Source of the DNA: Acinetobacter sp. SFB
GTDB lineage: Bacteria > Pseudomonadota > Gammaproteobacteria > Pseudomonadales > Moraxellaceae
DNA length: 64,000 nt
Direction of reading: 5' to 3'
NCBI RefSeq assembly: GCF_001647545.1
Contig: NZ_LSZH01000014.1
Span: 124,001-188,000 of the forward strand
In this document: positions 50,123 to 59,335 of the stretch, in pieces
Layout: every line of letters begins with the position of its first letter
How positions within the stretch are numbered: the stretch's first letter is position 1
The notes under the pieces: generated by a model
What the model saw: only the letters and a program-made list of their open reading frames with translations
Told to the model about the DNA's origin: nothing
Databases searched by the model: none
Translations under genes and position numbers: made by a program

Positions 50123-51946
50123 TTACTGAATTTTGGGAATATCTAAAGGTCTATCTAAAGGCACATTCATTAAACGTAGCGATTCTTGCATGACCCGTGC
50201 GAATACAGGCGCAGATACCGTCCCCCCATAGTAAGAACCTTGGGGATTTTCCACCACGACAATCATGGCCAAACGCGGATCGCTCACCGGTGCAACACCG
50301 GCAAATAAAGCACGATATTCGCTGGTTGAATAACCTTTACGGTCAGCACGTAGCTTATGTGCAGTACCCGTTTTACCGGCCACACGATAGCCCGGAATAG
50401 TGGCACGTGTAGCCGTTCCACCTGGCAATGTCGCTGTTTCCATCATCAACAATACTTGATCGGCAATTTTCGCATCAATGATTTGCTCACCCTTCGGAGG
50501 CTGGTCTAATTTATATAAACTTAAAGGAACCTTGACGCCTTTATTGGCAAGCATGGCATAGGCATCCGCAATTTGCAGCACGGTCGCATTCAGGCCATAA
50601 CCGTAAGCCATGGTGCCCACTTCAGAGACATTCCATTTGCTGGGTGGCAAGATTAAGCCTCCACTTTCCCCCGGGAATTTCACTGCTGAACGCTGCCCCA
50701 TTCCTACCCGCTTATAAAAAGTCGGTAAGGTGGCATAAGGCAAGGACAATGCAAGTTTCGCAACACCGACGTTCGATGATTTCTGGATAATGCCACCCAA
50801 AGTGAGTACGCCATAGTTATGCGTATCACGAATGGTATGGTTGCCAATACGCATACTGCCCGGTGAAGTATTTACCACTGAGTTTGGCGTGTATTTGCCA
50901 CTTTCCAGCGCCATAGCGACAGTCAAGGGTTTCATGGTCGAACCCGGTTCAAATGAATCGACCGCACCACGGTTACGCATGGCATCTTTATTGCCTAAAC
51001 TTTTTTTATCGTTCGGGTTATAAGACGGCCAACTGGTCATGGCCAGAATTTCACCCGTTTTGATATCTACTGCAATGGCAGTCGCTGAACGGGCATTATT
51101 GGCTACCCCTGCAGCAGTCAATTCACGGTACATAATATATTGCAGACGAGAATCAATACTTAAGGTGATATTTTCCCCAGCTTCAACTTCTTTAGTCACT
51201 TCAGGATCTTTGAAACGATTGCCTTTTTTGTCGCGTACCACTTGTTGGGCGCCATCCTGCCCTGATAAAGCATCATTCAGCTGCATTTCCAGACCTTCGA
51301 TCCCGATCCCTTCACTATTGGTCAAGCCAATAATTTGTGCATTCGGCTGAGGTTGAGGATAATAACGCTTATAGTTTTTCTCCGTATAAACGCCTTGGAA
51401 CTCACGTTTGGCAATCAGTTCAGCCTGCTGCGGTGGAATTTCTTTTTGCAGAACCAAATAACGTGAACGAGGTTTCTCGTTCATTTTCTTTTTCAACTCG
51501 GCACGATCAATTCCCACTGCATCGGCAAGTTCATCCAGATTTAAGTTTTTATCCGGTAATTGACGTTTTAGCTTACGGTTAGTGGGATCTTTAGCCAGTT
51601 CAGCCGTAATCTCATCAAACTGTTTTTTAGTTTCAAAATAGTCCCGCGGATCAATCACCACTTTCATGACCGGCGTACTAATGGCCAAAGGTACACCATG
51701 ACGATCATAAATCACGCCGCGCATCGCCTTGACCTTTTCCGTTCTTAAAATATTGGCATTGGCTTTGTTTTGCAAAAAGTCTTTATTGATAACCTGTACA
51801 TAAAATGCACGACCCACTAAAGCTATAAAGCAGAGTAAAACCACACTCCACATCAGATAAAAACGCCACATATCCACGCTTAGGGTGTTTTTATCCGTAA
51901 TCGGCTGCTGCTTTTTACGCACTTGCTTGTTTCTGTTGTCCACCAT
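50123..51946 (-). CDS. ftsI: Septal peptidoglycan transpeptidase FtsI (PBP3)
   Basis: 607 residues, class B PBP. Single anchor at about 29-50, dimerisation and linker domains ~60-240, transpeptidase with Ser336 in EPGSTMKPL, SSNVG and KTGTAHK near 525. Cross-links septal wall with FtsW and is a target of many beta-lactams. Starts 13 bases after ftsL. The VVENPQG stretch near the end is family-typical. Confidence 0.97.
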   Translation of the reverse strand: MVDNRNKQVRKKQQPITDKNTLSVDMWRFYLMWSVVLLCFIALVGRAFYVQVINKDFLQNKANANILRTEKVKAMRGVIYDRHGVPLAISTPVMKVVIDPRDYFETKKQFDEITAELAKDPTNRKLKRQLPDKNLNLDELADAVGIDRAELKKKMNEKPRSRYLVLQKEIPPQQAELIAKREFQGVYTEKNYKRYYPQPQPNAQIIGLTNSEGIGIEGLEMQLNDALSGQDGAQQVVRDKKGNRFKDPEVTKEVEAGENITLSIDSRLQYIMYRELTAAGVANNARSATAIAVDIKTGEILAMTSWPSYNPNDKKSLGNKDAMRNRGAVDSFEPGSTMKPLTVAMALESGKYTPNSVVNTSPGSMRIGNHTIRDTHNYGVLTLGGIIQKSSNVGVAKLALSLPYATLPTFYKRVGMGQRSAVKFPGESGGLILPPSKWNVSEVGTMAYGYGLNATVLQIADAYAMLANKGVKVPLSLYKLDQPPKGEQIIDAKIADQVLLMMETATLPGGTATRATIPGYRVAGKTGTAHKLRADRKGYSTSEYRALFAGVAPVSDPRLAMIVVVENPQGSYYGGTVSAPVFARVMQESLRLMNVPLDRPLDIPKIQ

Positions 51947-51959
51947 ATTACAGCTAGCC

Positions 51960-52292
51960 TTATTTTTTCTCGTCTGAAGTCATTGGTAAAGAAATTACAA
52001 CTGTCTGTGCTGCAGGGGGTGAATACATGCGCAACTGCGTCACAGCACGTGTGCCAATCTGCGCGGTTGCACCAAAGGTTTGCTGCTCGATGAGCAAGCG
52101 CCCCCACTCTGCATTCAGGTCATCCTTTTCGCGCGTAAAAGAACTTAATTCACGATAATCATGACGATATTCAAAAACTTGAAACACCACCATAAGTGCG
52201 CTAAAAAAAACCAATACCAGTAAAACGATATAACTGATGGTTTTTTTCATCGCCACTTTTTCTGTTTTCTTTTCAACAACTTCAGTTTTCAT
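51960..52292 (-). CDS. ftsL: Cell division protein FtsL
   Basis: 110 residues: short cytosolic N terminus rich in Lys/Glu, one membrane segment at about 18-37 (ISYIVLLVLVFFSALMVVF), then a coiled-coil periplasmic part with REKDDLNAEWGRLLIEQQTFG. Position between rsmH and ftsI and the EW..L..E pattern define FtsL, which joins FtsB and FtsQ in the divisome. Its start overlaps the rsmH stop by one base. Confidence 0.93.
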   Translation of the reverse strand: MKTEVVEKKTEKVAMKKTISYIVLLVLVFFSALMVVFQVFEYRHDYRELSSFTREKDDLNAEWGRLLIEQQTFGATAQIGTRAVTQLRMYSPPAAQTVVISLPMTSDEKK

Positions 52293-53215
52293 TATTCGCC
52301 TTTCGAAGCTAAGCGTTCTGCAACTCTAAGCCATGCACTACGTGAACGAAAATTGGCTTTAATCTCTTCTTCACTGGCACGTACTCGGGAAATTTTCTTT
52401 AAACGACGAGTATCTTCCCGTTCTTGTGGCATCCCCCAACTGGTATCTTCCGCTAAAGTCGATTCTTTTTGAATAAACTGTTTAATTAAACGATCTTCTA
52501 AGGAGTGGAAACTAATCACAGCCAAACGCCCCCCAGTTTTTAGTACATCCACTGCTTGCGGCAAGAATGCTTCAATATCTTCTAATTCTTTATTAATGGC
52601 AATACGGATGCCCTGAAAAGTCCGGGTGGCTGCATGTTTATTTTTTTCCCATTTCGGATGGGCAACTTTCACAATTTCAGCCAGTTGTGCAGTCGTTTCA
52701 ATATAACCCGCAGCTTTAATCGCTTTGGCAATACGGCGACTATAACGCTCTTCACCATATTGAAAAATAGCATTGGCCAAGGCTTCTTCTTCAATATTAA
52801 CCAGCCATTCAGCCGCAGTCGGACCTTTTGAATTGTCCATCCGCATATCCAGTGGCCCATCTTTCATAAAGCTAAACCCGCGTTCAGCCTGATCGAGCTG
52901 CGGAGATGACACCCCTAAATCTGCCATCACCCCATCAACCAAACCAATGCCACGCGCTTCAAGTTCTTGTTTTAAATCGGCAAAACTGGCATGAATAATT
53001 TTAAACCGTGAATCTTCTTGCTCTAATATTGCTGCAGCTTCCAACGCTTGCGGATCTTTATCAAAGCCGTATACACGTGCATTTTCATCTAATTTAGAAA
53101 GCAAAAAACGGGTATGACCACCTCGGCCAAAAGTACCATCGACATAAATTCCTGTATTTCGATCTGCCAATAAGGCATCAACAGTTTCGTGAAGTAATAC
53201 AGAAATATGCGACAT
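52292..53215 (-). CDS. rsmH: 16S rRNA (cytosine1402-N4)-methyltransferase
   Basis: 307 residues. Methylates C1402 in the 16S rRNA decoding centre. SAM loop VDGTFGRGGHTRF (~26), FDKDPQAL, DGVMADLGVSSPQLD, GPLDMRMD, and AVISFHSLEDRLIKQF near the C terminus. First gene of the dcw segment; no mraZ is seen upstream, where only a non-coding interval of about 470 bases separates it from the sbp terminator. Confidence 0.97.
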   Translation of the reverse strand: MSHISVLLHETVDALLADRNTGIYVDGTFGRGGHTRFLLSKLDENARVYGFDKDPQALEAAAILEQEDSRFKIIHASFADLKQELEARGIGLVDGVMADLGVSSPQLDQAERGFSFMKDGPLDMRMDNSKGPTAAEWLVNIEEEALANAIFQYGEERYSRRIAKAIKAAGYIETTAQLAEIVKVAHPKWEKNKHAATRTFQGIRIAINKELEDIEAFLPQAVDVLKTGGRLAVISFHSLEDRLIKQFIQKESTLAEDTSWGMPQEREDTRRLKKISRVRASEEEIKANFRSRSAWLRVAERLASKGE

Positions 53216-53684
53216 AAGGGTTCAATCAATACTATGAAAAATTTAACTGCACATTATTACCTTGTTTTGATAAAGCTCCAAACGACTTTTTGTAGGGAAA
53301 TATTACTTTCTATAGAGAAAACCGTTCTTGGATTTATGCAACGCAGATTTAAGTCATCTTTCATGTGCTCTTATCGCATTTTAACAGCTCAATACGGGTG
53401 CAAATTGTTTGTTAAAATCAGGCTTTTCCCCACACCAATGATCAACGACTCAAAGACCAAGCTGAATATTCTGGTTGTTTATCTTTGACAGGTCATTCAG
53501 ATCTCTAGTTTTCTCATATCAAAATTAGAGCTACAGTATAATTCGGGCTTATTTTAAAACCTATCTCTAACAGCAAATTCAGACTAAAAATGATGACCAT
53601 GGTTGAAGTCGGACGGGTCATTAATCAAAGTAAAGTTATATTTTCAATTCAAAATTTAATTTTAAAATATGTCCGATCAAAAAT
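53216..53684. other. Intergenic region upstream of rsmH
   Basis: About 470 bases without a convincing gene. It should hold the promoter of the rsmH-mraY cluster on the minus strand. A TATAAT sits at 53537-53542 on the plus strand but has no good -35 partner, and the 46-codon plus-strand frame after it (53590) runs through the sbp terminator. No mraZ or RNA gene recognised. Confidence 0.4.
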
Positions 53685-53714
53685 AAAAAAGCCCCCTATA
53701 CAGGAGGCTTTTTT
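53685..53714 (-). terminator. Terminator after sbp
   Basis: AAAAAGCC-CCCTATACAGGA-GGCTTTTTT: an outer AAAAAGCC/GGCTTTTT stem with an inner CCT/AGG pair. T-run on either strand; 16 bases after the sbp stop. Confidence 0.85.
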
Positions 53715-53730
53715 AGGCGAGATCAAGTAG

Positions 53731-54753
53731 TTATTTACGCGTGTTATAAATCTGATCGAAAGTTGCCCCATTCACAAAATGAGTTTTTTGCGCTTGAGCC
53801 CAGCCACCAAACACGTCATCAATGGTAAAGGTTTTAATTTTAGGGAATTGAGCAGAATATTTAGCGAGCACTTCTGGATTACGTGGACGGTAGAAATATT
53901 TTGCTGCCATTTCTTGACCCAATGGTGAGTACAAGTAATTGATATAGCCTTTGGCTAACCATTTATTGCCATCTTTTTCGACATTTTTATCCACAATTGC
54001 CACTGAAGGTTCAGTCAAAATTGACATTGAAGGATAGATAATGTCGAACTTATTTTTACCTATGCTCTTTTGAGTCACCAGAGCTTCATTTTCCCAAGTC
54101 AGCAATACATCACCAATGCCACGTTCAGCAAAAGTGGTCATTGACGCGCGCGCAGCCGAGTCCATTACTTTTACGTTATGGTACATTTTACCCACGAACT
54201 CTTTGGCTTTAGCATCAGTACCACCCGGTTGCTTAAGTGCATACCCCCAAGCAGACAGATATACCCAACGTGGCAACCCACCAGTTTTCGGATTTGGGGT
54301 AATAATTTGTACGCCCGGTTTGGTTAAATCAGACCAGTCTTTAATTTGTTTTGGATTGCCTTTACGCACCATAAATACGATGGTAGAGGTATAAGGTGCA
54401 GAGTTATATGGAAACTCTTTTTGCCAACCCGGCTGGATTTGACCTGATTTAACAATTTCTTCAATATCATTGGCCAAAGCCAGGGTCACCACATCAGCTT
54501 GTAAGCCATCTACCACTGAACGCGCTTGTTTACCTGAACCACCGTGCGACTGTTTGAAATTTACCGTATGACCGGTACGTTGTTTCCAGTAAGCCCCAAA
54601 TGATTTATTAAATTCATCATAAAATTCACGGGTTGCATCATAAGATACATTTAAAAATTCACGATCTGCTGCCTGAGCAGTGGTTGCAGTAAATGCAATG
54701 CCGGTTGCCAGCAATGCCGCACTGAATAACGCTTTAAATTGATTTTTCATCAC
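53731..54753 (-). CDS. sbp: Periplasmic sulfate-binding protein Sbp
   Basis: 340 residues. Signal peptide with cleavage near TAQA|AD (~29). The mature protein has the family marks [49 protein letters not shown] (sulfate-binding loop), and YFYRPRNPEVLAKY near the C terminus. It delivers sulfate (or thiosulfate) to a CysTWA-type ABC importer, which is not in this window. A very similar paralogue lies upstream on the same strand, so a tandem duplication is likely. Control by CysB would be expected but no site was assigned. Confidence 0.94.
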   Translation of the reverse strand: MMKNQFKALFSAALLATGIAFTATTAQAADREFLNVSYDATREFYDEFNKSFGAYWKQRTGHTVNFKQSHGGSGKQARSVVDGLQADVVTLALANDIEEIVKSGQIQPGWQKEFPYNSAPYTSTIVFMVRKGNPKQIKDWSDLTKPGVQIITPNPKTGGLPRWVYLSAWGYALKQPGGTDAKAKEFVGKMYHNVKVMDSAARASMTTFAERGIGDVLLTWENEALVTQKSIGKNKFDIIYPSMSILTEPSVAIVDKNVEKDGNKWLAKGYINYLYSPLGQEMAAKYFYRPRNPEVLAKYSAQFPKIKTFTIDDVFGGWAQAQKTHFVNGATFDQIYNTRK

Positions 54754-54935
54754 AGTACAGACTAGTTATCTTCATTACTGCTAAATATATGAAATAAAAT
54801 CATAAATCGCAATGAATTAAACCCTTGTGCATTCAGCCAAATACTTCACCATAATATTAAATACATGTTTCTATTCAAAATAAATTAAACAGTTTACTTA
54901 TTTCGCATATATACTGTTTTCTGAATTATATATGC

Positions 54936-54962
54936 AAAAAACGGATAATAATCATTATCCGC
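54936..54962 (-). terminator. Terminator after the second sbp gene
   Basis: CGGATAAT-AATC-ATTATCCG, an 8-bp perfect stem with a T-run after it on the minus strand, 34 bases after the stop of the gene at 54995. Confidence 0.75.
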
Positions 54963-54994
54963 TTCTGCTAAAAATCTTTAACCATCAATTAAAT

Positions 54995-55996
54995 TTAGTT
55001 TTTCTCACTATAAATCTGATCGAAAATCGCACCATTCACAAAGTGGGTTTTTTGAGCTTTAGCCCAGCCACCAAACACATCACCAATGGTAAACAGTTTG
55101 ATTTTTGGAAATTGCGCCGCATATTTTGCTGCGATTTGCGGATTACGTGGACGGAAGAAATATTGTGCAGCCAAATCCTGTCCCTTGGGTGAATATAAAT
55201 AATTCAGGTAACCTTTAGCTAAATTACGGTTACCATCTTTATCCACATTTTTATCGACAATCGCGACCGATGGCTCTGCCAAAATTGAAATAGAGGGATA
55301 AATAATCTGATATTTATCTTTACCCAAACCCTGAGTTGCCAGTAAGGCCTCATTTTCCCAAGACAACAACACATCGCCAATGCCACGTTCCGCAAAAGTG
55401 GTTAATGAACCACGTGCACCCGAATCCAGCACTTTCACGTTTTGATAAAGCTTTTTCACCAACTCTTTGGCTTTGGCATCGTTACCGCCCGGTTGTTTTA
55501 GCGCATAGCCCCAAGCCGAAAGATAAATCCAGCGTGGCGCGCCACCTGTTTTAGGATTTGGCGTGATAATTTCTACCCCTGGCTTGGTTAAATCATTCCA
55601 GTCTTTAATATTTTTAGGATTGCCTTTGCGTACCAAAAACACCACAGTCGAGGTATAAGGTGCTGAATTATTCGGGAACTGTTTTTGCCAGTTTTTATTG
55701 ATTAAACCTGCATTTACAATTTCTTCTATATCATTGGCCAAAGCCAGAGTCACCACATCAGCTTGTAAACCATCAATCACGGAACGCGCTTGCTTGCCTG
55801 AACCGCCATGGGATTGTTTGAAATTCACTTCTTGTCCAGTTCGCTGTTTCCAGAAATCACCAAATGCCTGATTATATTCTTGATAAAATTCACGCGTCGG
55901 ATCATAGGAAACGTTGAGAAAATCTTTTGCAGCGAAGCTATGTGACGTGATTCCCCCTAATACCGCCAAAATTGTAGATGCTATTATTTTTTTCAT
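54995..55996 (-). CDS. Periplasmic sulfate-binding protein, Sbp paralogue
   Basis: 333 residues from the ATG at 55996 ([15 protein letters not shown]), chosen because it begins a proper signal peptide ending near SFA|AK; an upstream in-frame start adds 11 residues of no value. The same motifs as the neighbour at 53731: [17 protein letters not shown], the [12 protein letters not shown] loop, and [13 protein letters not shown]. The two mature proteins look highly alike along their whole length, with differences scattered. The genes are separated by a terminator, so they can be regulated separately. A difference in ligand (sulfate versus thiosulfate) is possible but not visible. Confidence 0.92.
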   Translation of the reverse strand: MKKIIASTILAVLGGITSHSFAAKDFLNVSYDPTREFYQEYNQAFGDFWKQRTGQEVNFKQSHGGSGKQARSVIDGLQADVVTLALANDIEEIVNAGLINKNWQKQFPNNSAPYTSTVVFLVRKGNPKNIKDWNDLTKPGVEIITPNPKTGGAPRWIYLSAWGYALKQPGGNDAKAKELVKKLYQNVKVLDSGARGSLTTFAERGIGDVLLSWENEALLATQGLGKDKYQIIYPSISILAEPSVAIVDKNVDKDGNRNLAKGYLNYLYSPKGQDLAAQYFFRPRNPQIAAKYAAQFPKIKLFTIGDVFGGWAKAQKTHFVNGAIFDQIYSEKN

Positions 55997-56360
55997 GATT
56001 TTAAACTCGTACTTAATGATTAAAAGCACTATATAAATCTAAAATATTTTTAACAATCATATGTTTATATTGTTTTATTGATTAAAAATCAGTTTTATGG
56101 ATATCTACTAAAATGCTTTTCTATGCATTTTTAATACTAAAAGACTCATAAACCAGTATGAATCTTCATCTTTGCTATAAATCTTCATGTTGTCTCCATA
56201 GTTATTTGATACAAAGGAGCTACATTGAATGGGTTTTTTATCCTTTTGTAAGAAAGTGTGACCCCATTCTACTTTTATATTTTTTTATGTGTTTAAATAG
56301 TATCACTAGAATATAAAAAGAAAATCTAGAGAGTTCCAGACCAGAAAGGGGGATGTGGAA
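55997..56360. other. Intergenic region between sbp paralogue and small exported protein
   Basis: About 360 very AT-rich bases between divergent genes. It should carry promoters in both directions. No ORF, RNA gene or clear operator was recognised. Confidence 0.4.
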
Positions 56361-56663
56361 ATGAAATTTACACCAGTTATAACAGCATTGAGTTTAAGTC
56401 TAACTTTAAGCTTGATGGCTCAAGTCGGTCATACAGCTGCCATTAAAGCCACCGATGCCAAAATCAGTGTTTTACCTGAAAAAACATCGCTGATTGAAAA
56501 AGCGTTACAACAACAAAAGCAAGGTTCAAATACTTTCCGTAATGACAATGATTTAAAAGTCCTGACTGAAATTAAAGCTGCACCTACACAAAGCTTTTTT
56601 GCTGCTCAAAATCAAAAATTCAGCCGTTTTGTCCAAGTATTTTTCCCGCAAAATAATTCTTAA
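56361..56663 (+). CDS. Small exported hypothetical protein
   Basis: 100 residues from the ATG at 56361, preceded by AGGGGG; an in-frame GTG two codons earlier is less likely. Signal peptide of about 27 residues (ITALSLSLTLSLMAQVGHTA). The mature part is about 73 residues, basic, without Cys, and ends FVQVFFPQNNS. I do not recognise a family. It lies alone between the divergent sbp paralogue and gltX and has its own terminator, so it is probably a real, separately expressed gene. Confidence 0.7.
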   Translation: MKFTPVITALSLSLTLSLMAQVGHTAAIKATDAKISVLPEKTSLIEKALQQQKQGSNTFRNDNDLKVLTEIKAAPTQSFFAAQNQKFSRFVQVFFPQNNS

Positions 56664-56703
56664 CTTAATACCGAACTTCTTGTCCCTTTAAGAAGTTTAG
56701 ACG

Positions 56704-56755
56704 AAGCCTAATCCTCTCAATGTCGAATTTAACATTAAGATGATTAGGCTTTTTC
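56704..56755 (+). terminator. Long-loop terminator upstream of gltX
   Basis: AAGCCTAATC (56704-56713) pairs perfectly with GATTAGGCTT (56742-56751), followed by TTT. The 28-base loop is long but the stem is exact. It overlaps the gltX promoter. Confidence 0.6.
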
Positions 56756-56763
56756 GTTATAAT
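56735..56763 (+). promoter_or_regulatory. Probable sigma-70 promoter of gltX
   Basis: A TATAAT at 56758-56763 has TTAAGA 17 bases upstream (56735-56740). Predicted start about 25 bases before the gltX ATG. Confidence 0.55.
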
Positions 56764-56795
56764 ACTTTCTATTCACATTCTGAAAAATATTCATT

Positions 56796-58304
56796 ATGAC
56801 TGTTCGTACTCGTATTGCCCCTTCTCCTACAGGCTTCCCACATGTAGGCACTGCCTACATTGCCTTGTTTAACTTATGTTTTGCCAAACAGCATGGTGGA
56901 GAGTTTATTCTTCGTATTGAAGACACCGATCAACTTCGCTCAACTCCTGAATCTGAAAAAATGATTTTAGATTCATTGCGTTGGTTAGGTTTGAATTGGT
57001 CAGAAGGTCCCGATATTGGTGGCCCTCATGCCCCATATCGTCAATCTGAACGTATGGACATCTATAAAAAATATGCTTTAGAACTTGTTGAAAAGGGTCA
57101 TGCATTTTACTGCTTCGCAACAAGTGAAGATTTGGATCAGATGCGTACTGAACAGCAAGCTCGCGGCGAAAGCCCACGTTACGACGGTCGTGGTTTACTT
57201 TTATCTGAAGATGAAGTTCAACGTCGTTTAGCTGCAGGCGAAGCGCACGTTATTCGTATGAAAGTACCCGCTGAAGGTAGCTGTAAATTTGACGATATGC
57301 TGCGTGGCGAAGTGGAAATTCCATGGGCGCAAGTCGATATGCAAATTTTGCTTAAAACCGATGGCTTGCCAACGTACCATTTGGCCAATGTGGTCGATGA
57401 CCATTTAATGCAAATTACCCATGTGATCCGTGGTGAAGAATGGATTCCATCTGCACCTAAACACCAATTATTGTACCAATACTTTGGTTGGAATATGCCT
57501 GTGCTTTGTCACATGCCATTATTACGTAATCCGGATAAATCAAAACTGTCTAAACGTAAAAACCCAACTTCAATCAATTACTATAAAGACATCGGCGTAC
57601 TTCCAGAGGCGTTATTAAACTATTTAGGCCGGATGGGCTGGTCAATGCCGGACGAAAGTGAAAAATTCACTTTGGCAGAAATGATTGAACATTTCGACAT
57701 TAAGCGTGTATCGCTCGGTGGTCCAATCTTTGATGTAGAAAAGCTCAACTGGCTCAATGGTCAGTGGATTAAAGCGCTCTCTCCTGCTGAATTGTTAAAT
57801 ACACTTTTGGCCTGGAAAGCAGACCGTAAAATGTTGGAAGACATTGCTGCTGCGATTCAACCGCGTATCAACTTGCTGTCTGAAGCGGTGAACTGGGCTG
57901 GCTTCTACTTCAACCAATTCCCGCAATTGTCTAAAGAACAATTTGAAAGCAAAAAATTGTCTGAAGAACAGGTTCGTCAAAGCCTGCAATTCGCGATTTG
58001 GCGTTTAGAAAGCTTATTTAGCTGGAATAACGATACGGTTAGCCAAACATTAATGGACTTGGCAACTCAGATGGAAGTTAAGCTTCGTGATTTCATGCCT
58101 GCTTTCTTTATTGCCATTGCCGGTTCGACCAGTTCAACCCCGGTTATGCAGTCAATGGTGACCATTGGACCTGATTTAACTTTTTCCCGTTTACGTCATG
58201 CACTTGAAATTGTTGGCGTTCCGAGTAAAAAAGAAGCAAAAGTTTGGGAAAAACTCAATGAAAGCTTAAAATTGCCGAAAAATGACGCAGTTGATGAAGC
58301 ATAA
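56796..58304 (+). CDS. gltX: Glutamyl-tRNA synthetase
   Basis: 502 residues, class I synthetase. HIGH-like motif [14 protein letters not shown] (~7-20) and KMSKS-like SKLSKRKNP (~245); [10 protein letters not shown] and the [16 protein letters not shown] segment between them, then the anticodon-binding helical domain (~320-500). Charges tRNA-Glu, which is encoded 163 bases downstream after tRNA-Ala, a linkage typical of Acinetobacter. Confidence 0.97.
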   Translation: MTVRTRIAPSPTGFPHVGTAYIALFNLCFAKQHGGEFILRIEDTDQLRSTPESEKMILDSLRWLGLNWSEGPDIGGPHAPYRQSERMDIYKKYALELVEKGHAFYCFATSEDLDQMRTEQQARGESPRYDGRGLLLSEDEVQRRLAAGEAHVIRMKVPAEGSCKFDDMLRGEVEIPWAQVDMQILLKTDGLPTYHLANVVDDHLMQITHVIRGEEWIPSAPKHQLLYQYFGWNMPVLCHMPLLRNPDKSKLSKRKNPTSINYYKDIGVLPEALLNYLGRMGWSMPDESEKFTLAEMIEHFDIKRVSLGGPIFDVEKLNWLNGQWIKALSPAELLNTLLAWKADRKMLEDIAAAIQPRINLLSEAVNWAGFYFNQFPQLSKEQFESKKLSEEQVRQSLQFAIWRLESLFSWNNDTVSQTLMDLATQMEVKLRDFMPAFFIAIAGSTSSTPVMQSMVTIGPDLTFSRLRHALEIVGVPSKKEAKVWEKLNESLKLPKNDAVDEA

Positions 58305-58321
58305 GTGATTTTATAGTTGAC

Positions 58322-58356
58322 GTGTGGACGCAATATCCCTAATATTGCGTCCACAC
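58322..58356. other. 15-bp perfect hairpin between gltX and tRNA-Ala
   Basis: GTGTGGACGCAATAT (58322-58336) and its exact reverse complement (58342-58356) flank a five-base loop. There is no T-run, and tRNA-Ala begins 6 bases later. It may be an RNA processing or stability element in a gltX-tRNA transcript, or a weak terminator. Confidence 0.85.
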
Positions 58357-58361
58357 AGACT

Positions 58362-58437
58362 GGGGTCATAGCTCAGTTGGTAGAGCGCTACAATGGCATT
58401 GTAGAGGTCAGGAGTTCGATCCTCCTTGACTCCACCA
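58362..58437 (+). tRNA. tRNA-Ala (anticodon GGC)
   Basis: 76 bases with encoded CCA. Acceptor GGGGTCA pairs with TGACTCC; D-arm AGCTCAGTTGGTAGAGC; anticodon stem CTACA/TGTAG with loop ATGGCAT (GGC); T-arm with GTTCGATC. Discriminator A. Confidence 0.97.
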
Positions 58438-58467
58438 TCTCATGTTTTACCTGTGTTGCCTCGATAA

Positions 58468-58543
58468 GTCCCTATCGTCTAGAGGCCTAGGACATCGCCC
58501 TTTCACGGCGGTAACCGGGGTTCGAATCCCCGTAGGGACGCCA
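58468..58543 (+). tRNA. tRNA-Glu (anticodon TTC)
   Basis: 76 bases with encoded CCA. Acceptor GTCCCTA/TAGGGAC; anticodon loop CTTTCAC (TTC) between CGCC and GGCG; T-arm CCGGGGTTCGAATCCCCG. Thirty bases after tRNA-Ala and followed by a terminator, so both are probably one transcript. Confidence 0.97.
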
Positions 58544-58548
58544 AATTC

Positions 58549-58580
58549 AAAAAAGCCACTGACCTATTCAGTGGCTTTTT
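58549..58580 (+). terminator. Terminator after the tRNA pair
   Basis: AAAAAGCCACTGA (58550-58562), loop CCTAT, TCAGTGGCTTTTT (58568-58580): a 13-bp perfect stem ending in a T-run. Confidence 0.9.
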
Positions 58581-58664
58581 TACGACCTGTATAATCACAA
58601 TTAATCGAGCAGTAAAAAAACTGGTTCACCAACCTCATCTGATTCTTAGTTGATTCTTACCCAG

Positions 58665-58772
58665 TTACTTACGAGAAACTGCCAAGCTACAGATATACAG
58701 CGTTATGGTAATCAATAAGCCAAAAATGCCACCGATATATGTTCCTAGTAAAATAAAAGCAATCCACCACAT
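58665..58772 (-). CDS. Possible 35-residue single-span membrane protein
   Basis: Short minus-strand frame: MWWIAFILLGTYIGGIFGLL and on to a C terminus SLAVSRK. It is one long hydrophobic segment with Gly residues and a short basic tail, like many small inner-membrane proteins. No clear ribosome site is seen (TTATTACT before the ATG), which lowers confidence. It lies in an otherwise empty 380-base interval after the tRNA terminator. Confidence 0.4.
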   Translation of the reverse strand: MWWIAFILLGTYIGGIFGLLITITLYICSLAVSRK

Positions 58773-58963
58773 AGTAATAATCTAGTTTTAATTCAAAACA
58801 CTTATTTTAGTACATATTTTCACCATTTAAAATATAACAACAGAACGTTCAAATGAAGCGTCATGCGCTGCCTATTCCGTTCATAGTGCTGATGCCAAGT
58901 ATATTTTTGCTTTCTGTGGCATTCCGATTAGAATAACCCATAGATTAGAATTATGGAGTTGCA

Positions 58964-59305
58964 ATGCAATACCGTTGCCCAAAATGCCAAAGCCCTAAAA
59001 TTATGCCTGTTGCACAATCCGGCGGACCTGCGGTACGACCAGTAGTCCCTAAAAGTTTAGTCTTTTTAATTCCTGCTGTTTTCATCTTATTGCTGTTGGT
59101 TTTAATTAGTATTGCAATGTGGATTTTTGGCGATGGCGCCGGCACTACCCTGCAATCAGCAACAGTGGCGGTATTTGTACTGTGTTTGATTGCAGGCTTT
59201 CTGTTCTACCGCGACCTGCCCGACTTTAGAATCTCGATGCAAGGTTTTATGCAGTCTCAAAAAAAATGGAAATGTCGTGAATGCAATCACGAGTGGGAAA
59301 TTTAA
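58964..59305 (+). CDS. Zinc-ribbon membrane protein, hypothetical
   Basis: 113 residues. N-terminal YRCPKCQSPK and C-terminal KCRECNHEW give two CxxC pairs that could form one or two zinc ribbons at the membrane face. Between them are two hydrophobic segments (~32-52 and ~67-83). The layout is that of small zinc-ribbon membrane proteins without a known role. Convergent with the cation-efflux gene downstream; a functional link to metals is possible but not shown. Confidence 0.8.
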   Translation: MQYRCPKCQSPKIMPVAQSGGPAVRPVVPKSLVFLIPAVFILLLLVLISIAMWIFGDGAGTTLQSATVAVFVLCLIAGFLFYRDLPDFRISMQGFMQSQKKWKCRECNHEWEI

Positions 59306-59335
59306 AATAAAACTGCTTTCACATCAGCCCCATGT

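Noticed and set aside
53207..53488. 93-codon plus-strand frame upstream of rsmH
   Set aside because: It overlaps the rsmH start, has no ribosome site and no family features; it is promoter-region sequence.
53590..53730. 46-codon plus-strand frame after a TATAAT
   Set aside because: It runs through the sbp terminator hairpin, has no ribosome site of note and no recognisable protein features.
54942..54961. Fur-box-like GATAATAATCATTATC palindrome
   Set aside because: It forms a hairpin with a T-run right after a gene end on the minus strand, so it is best read as a terminator; no gene start lies nearby for it to control.
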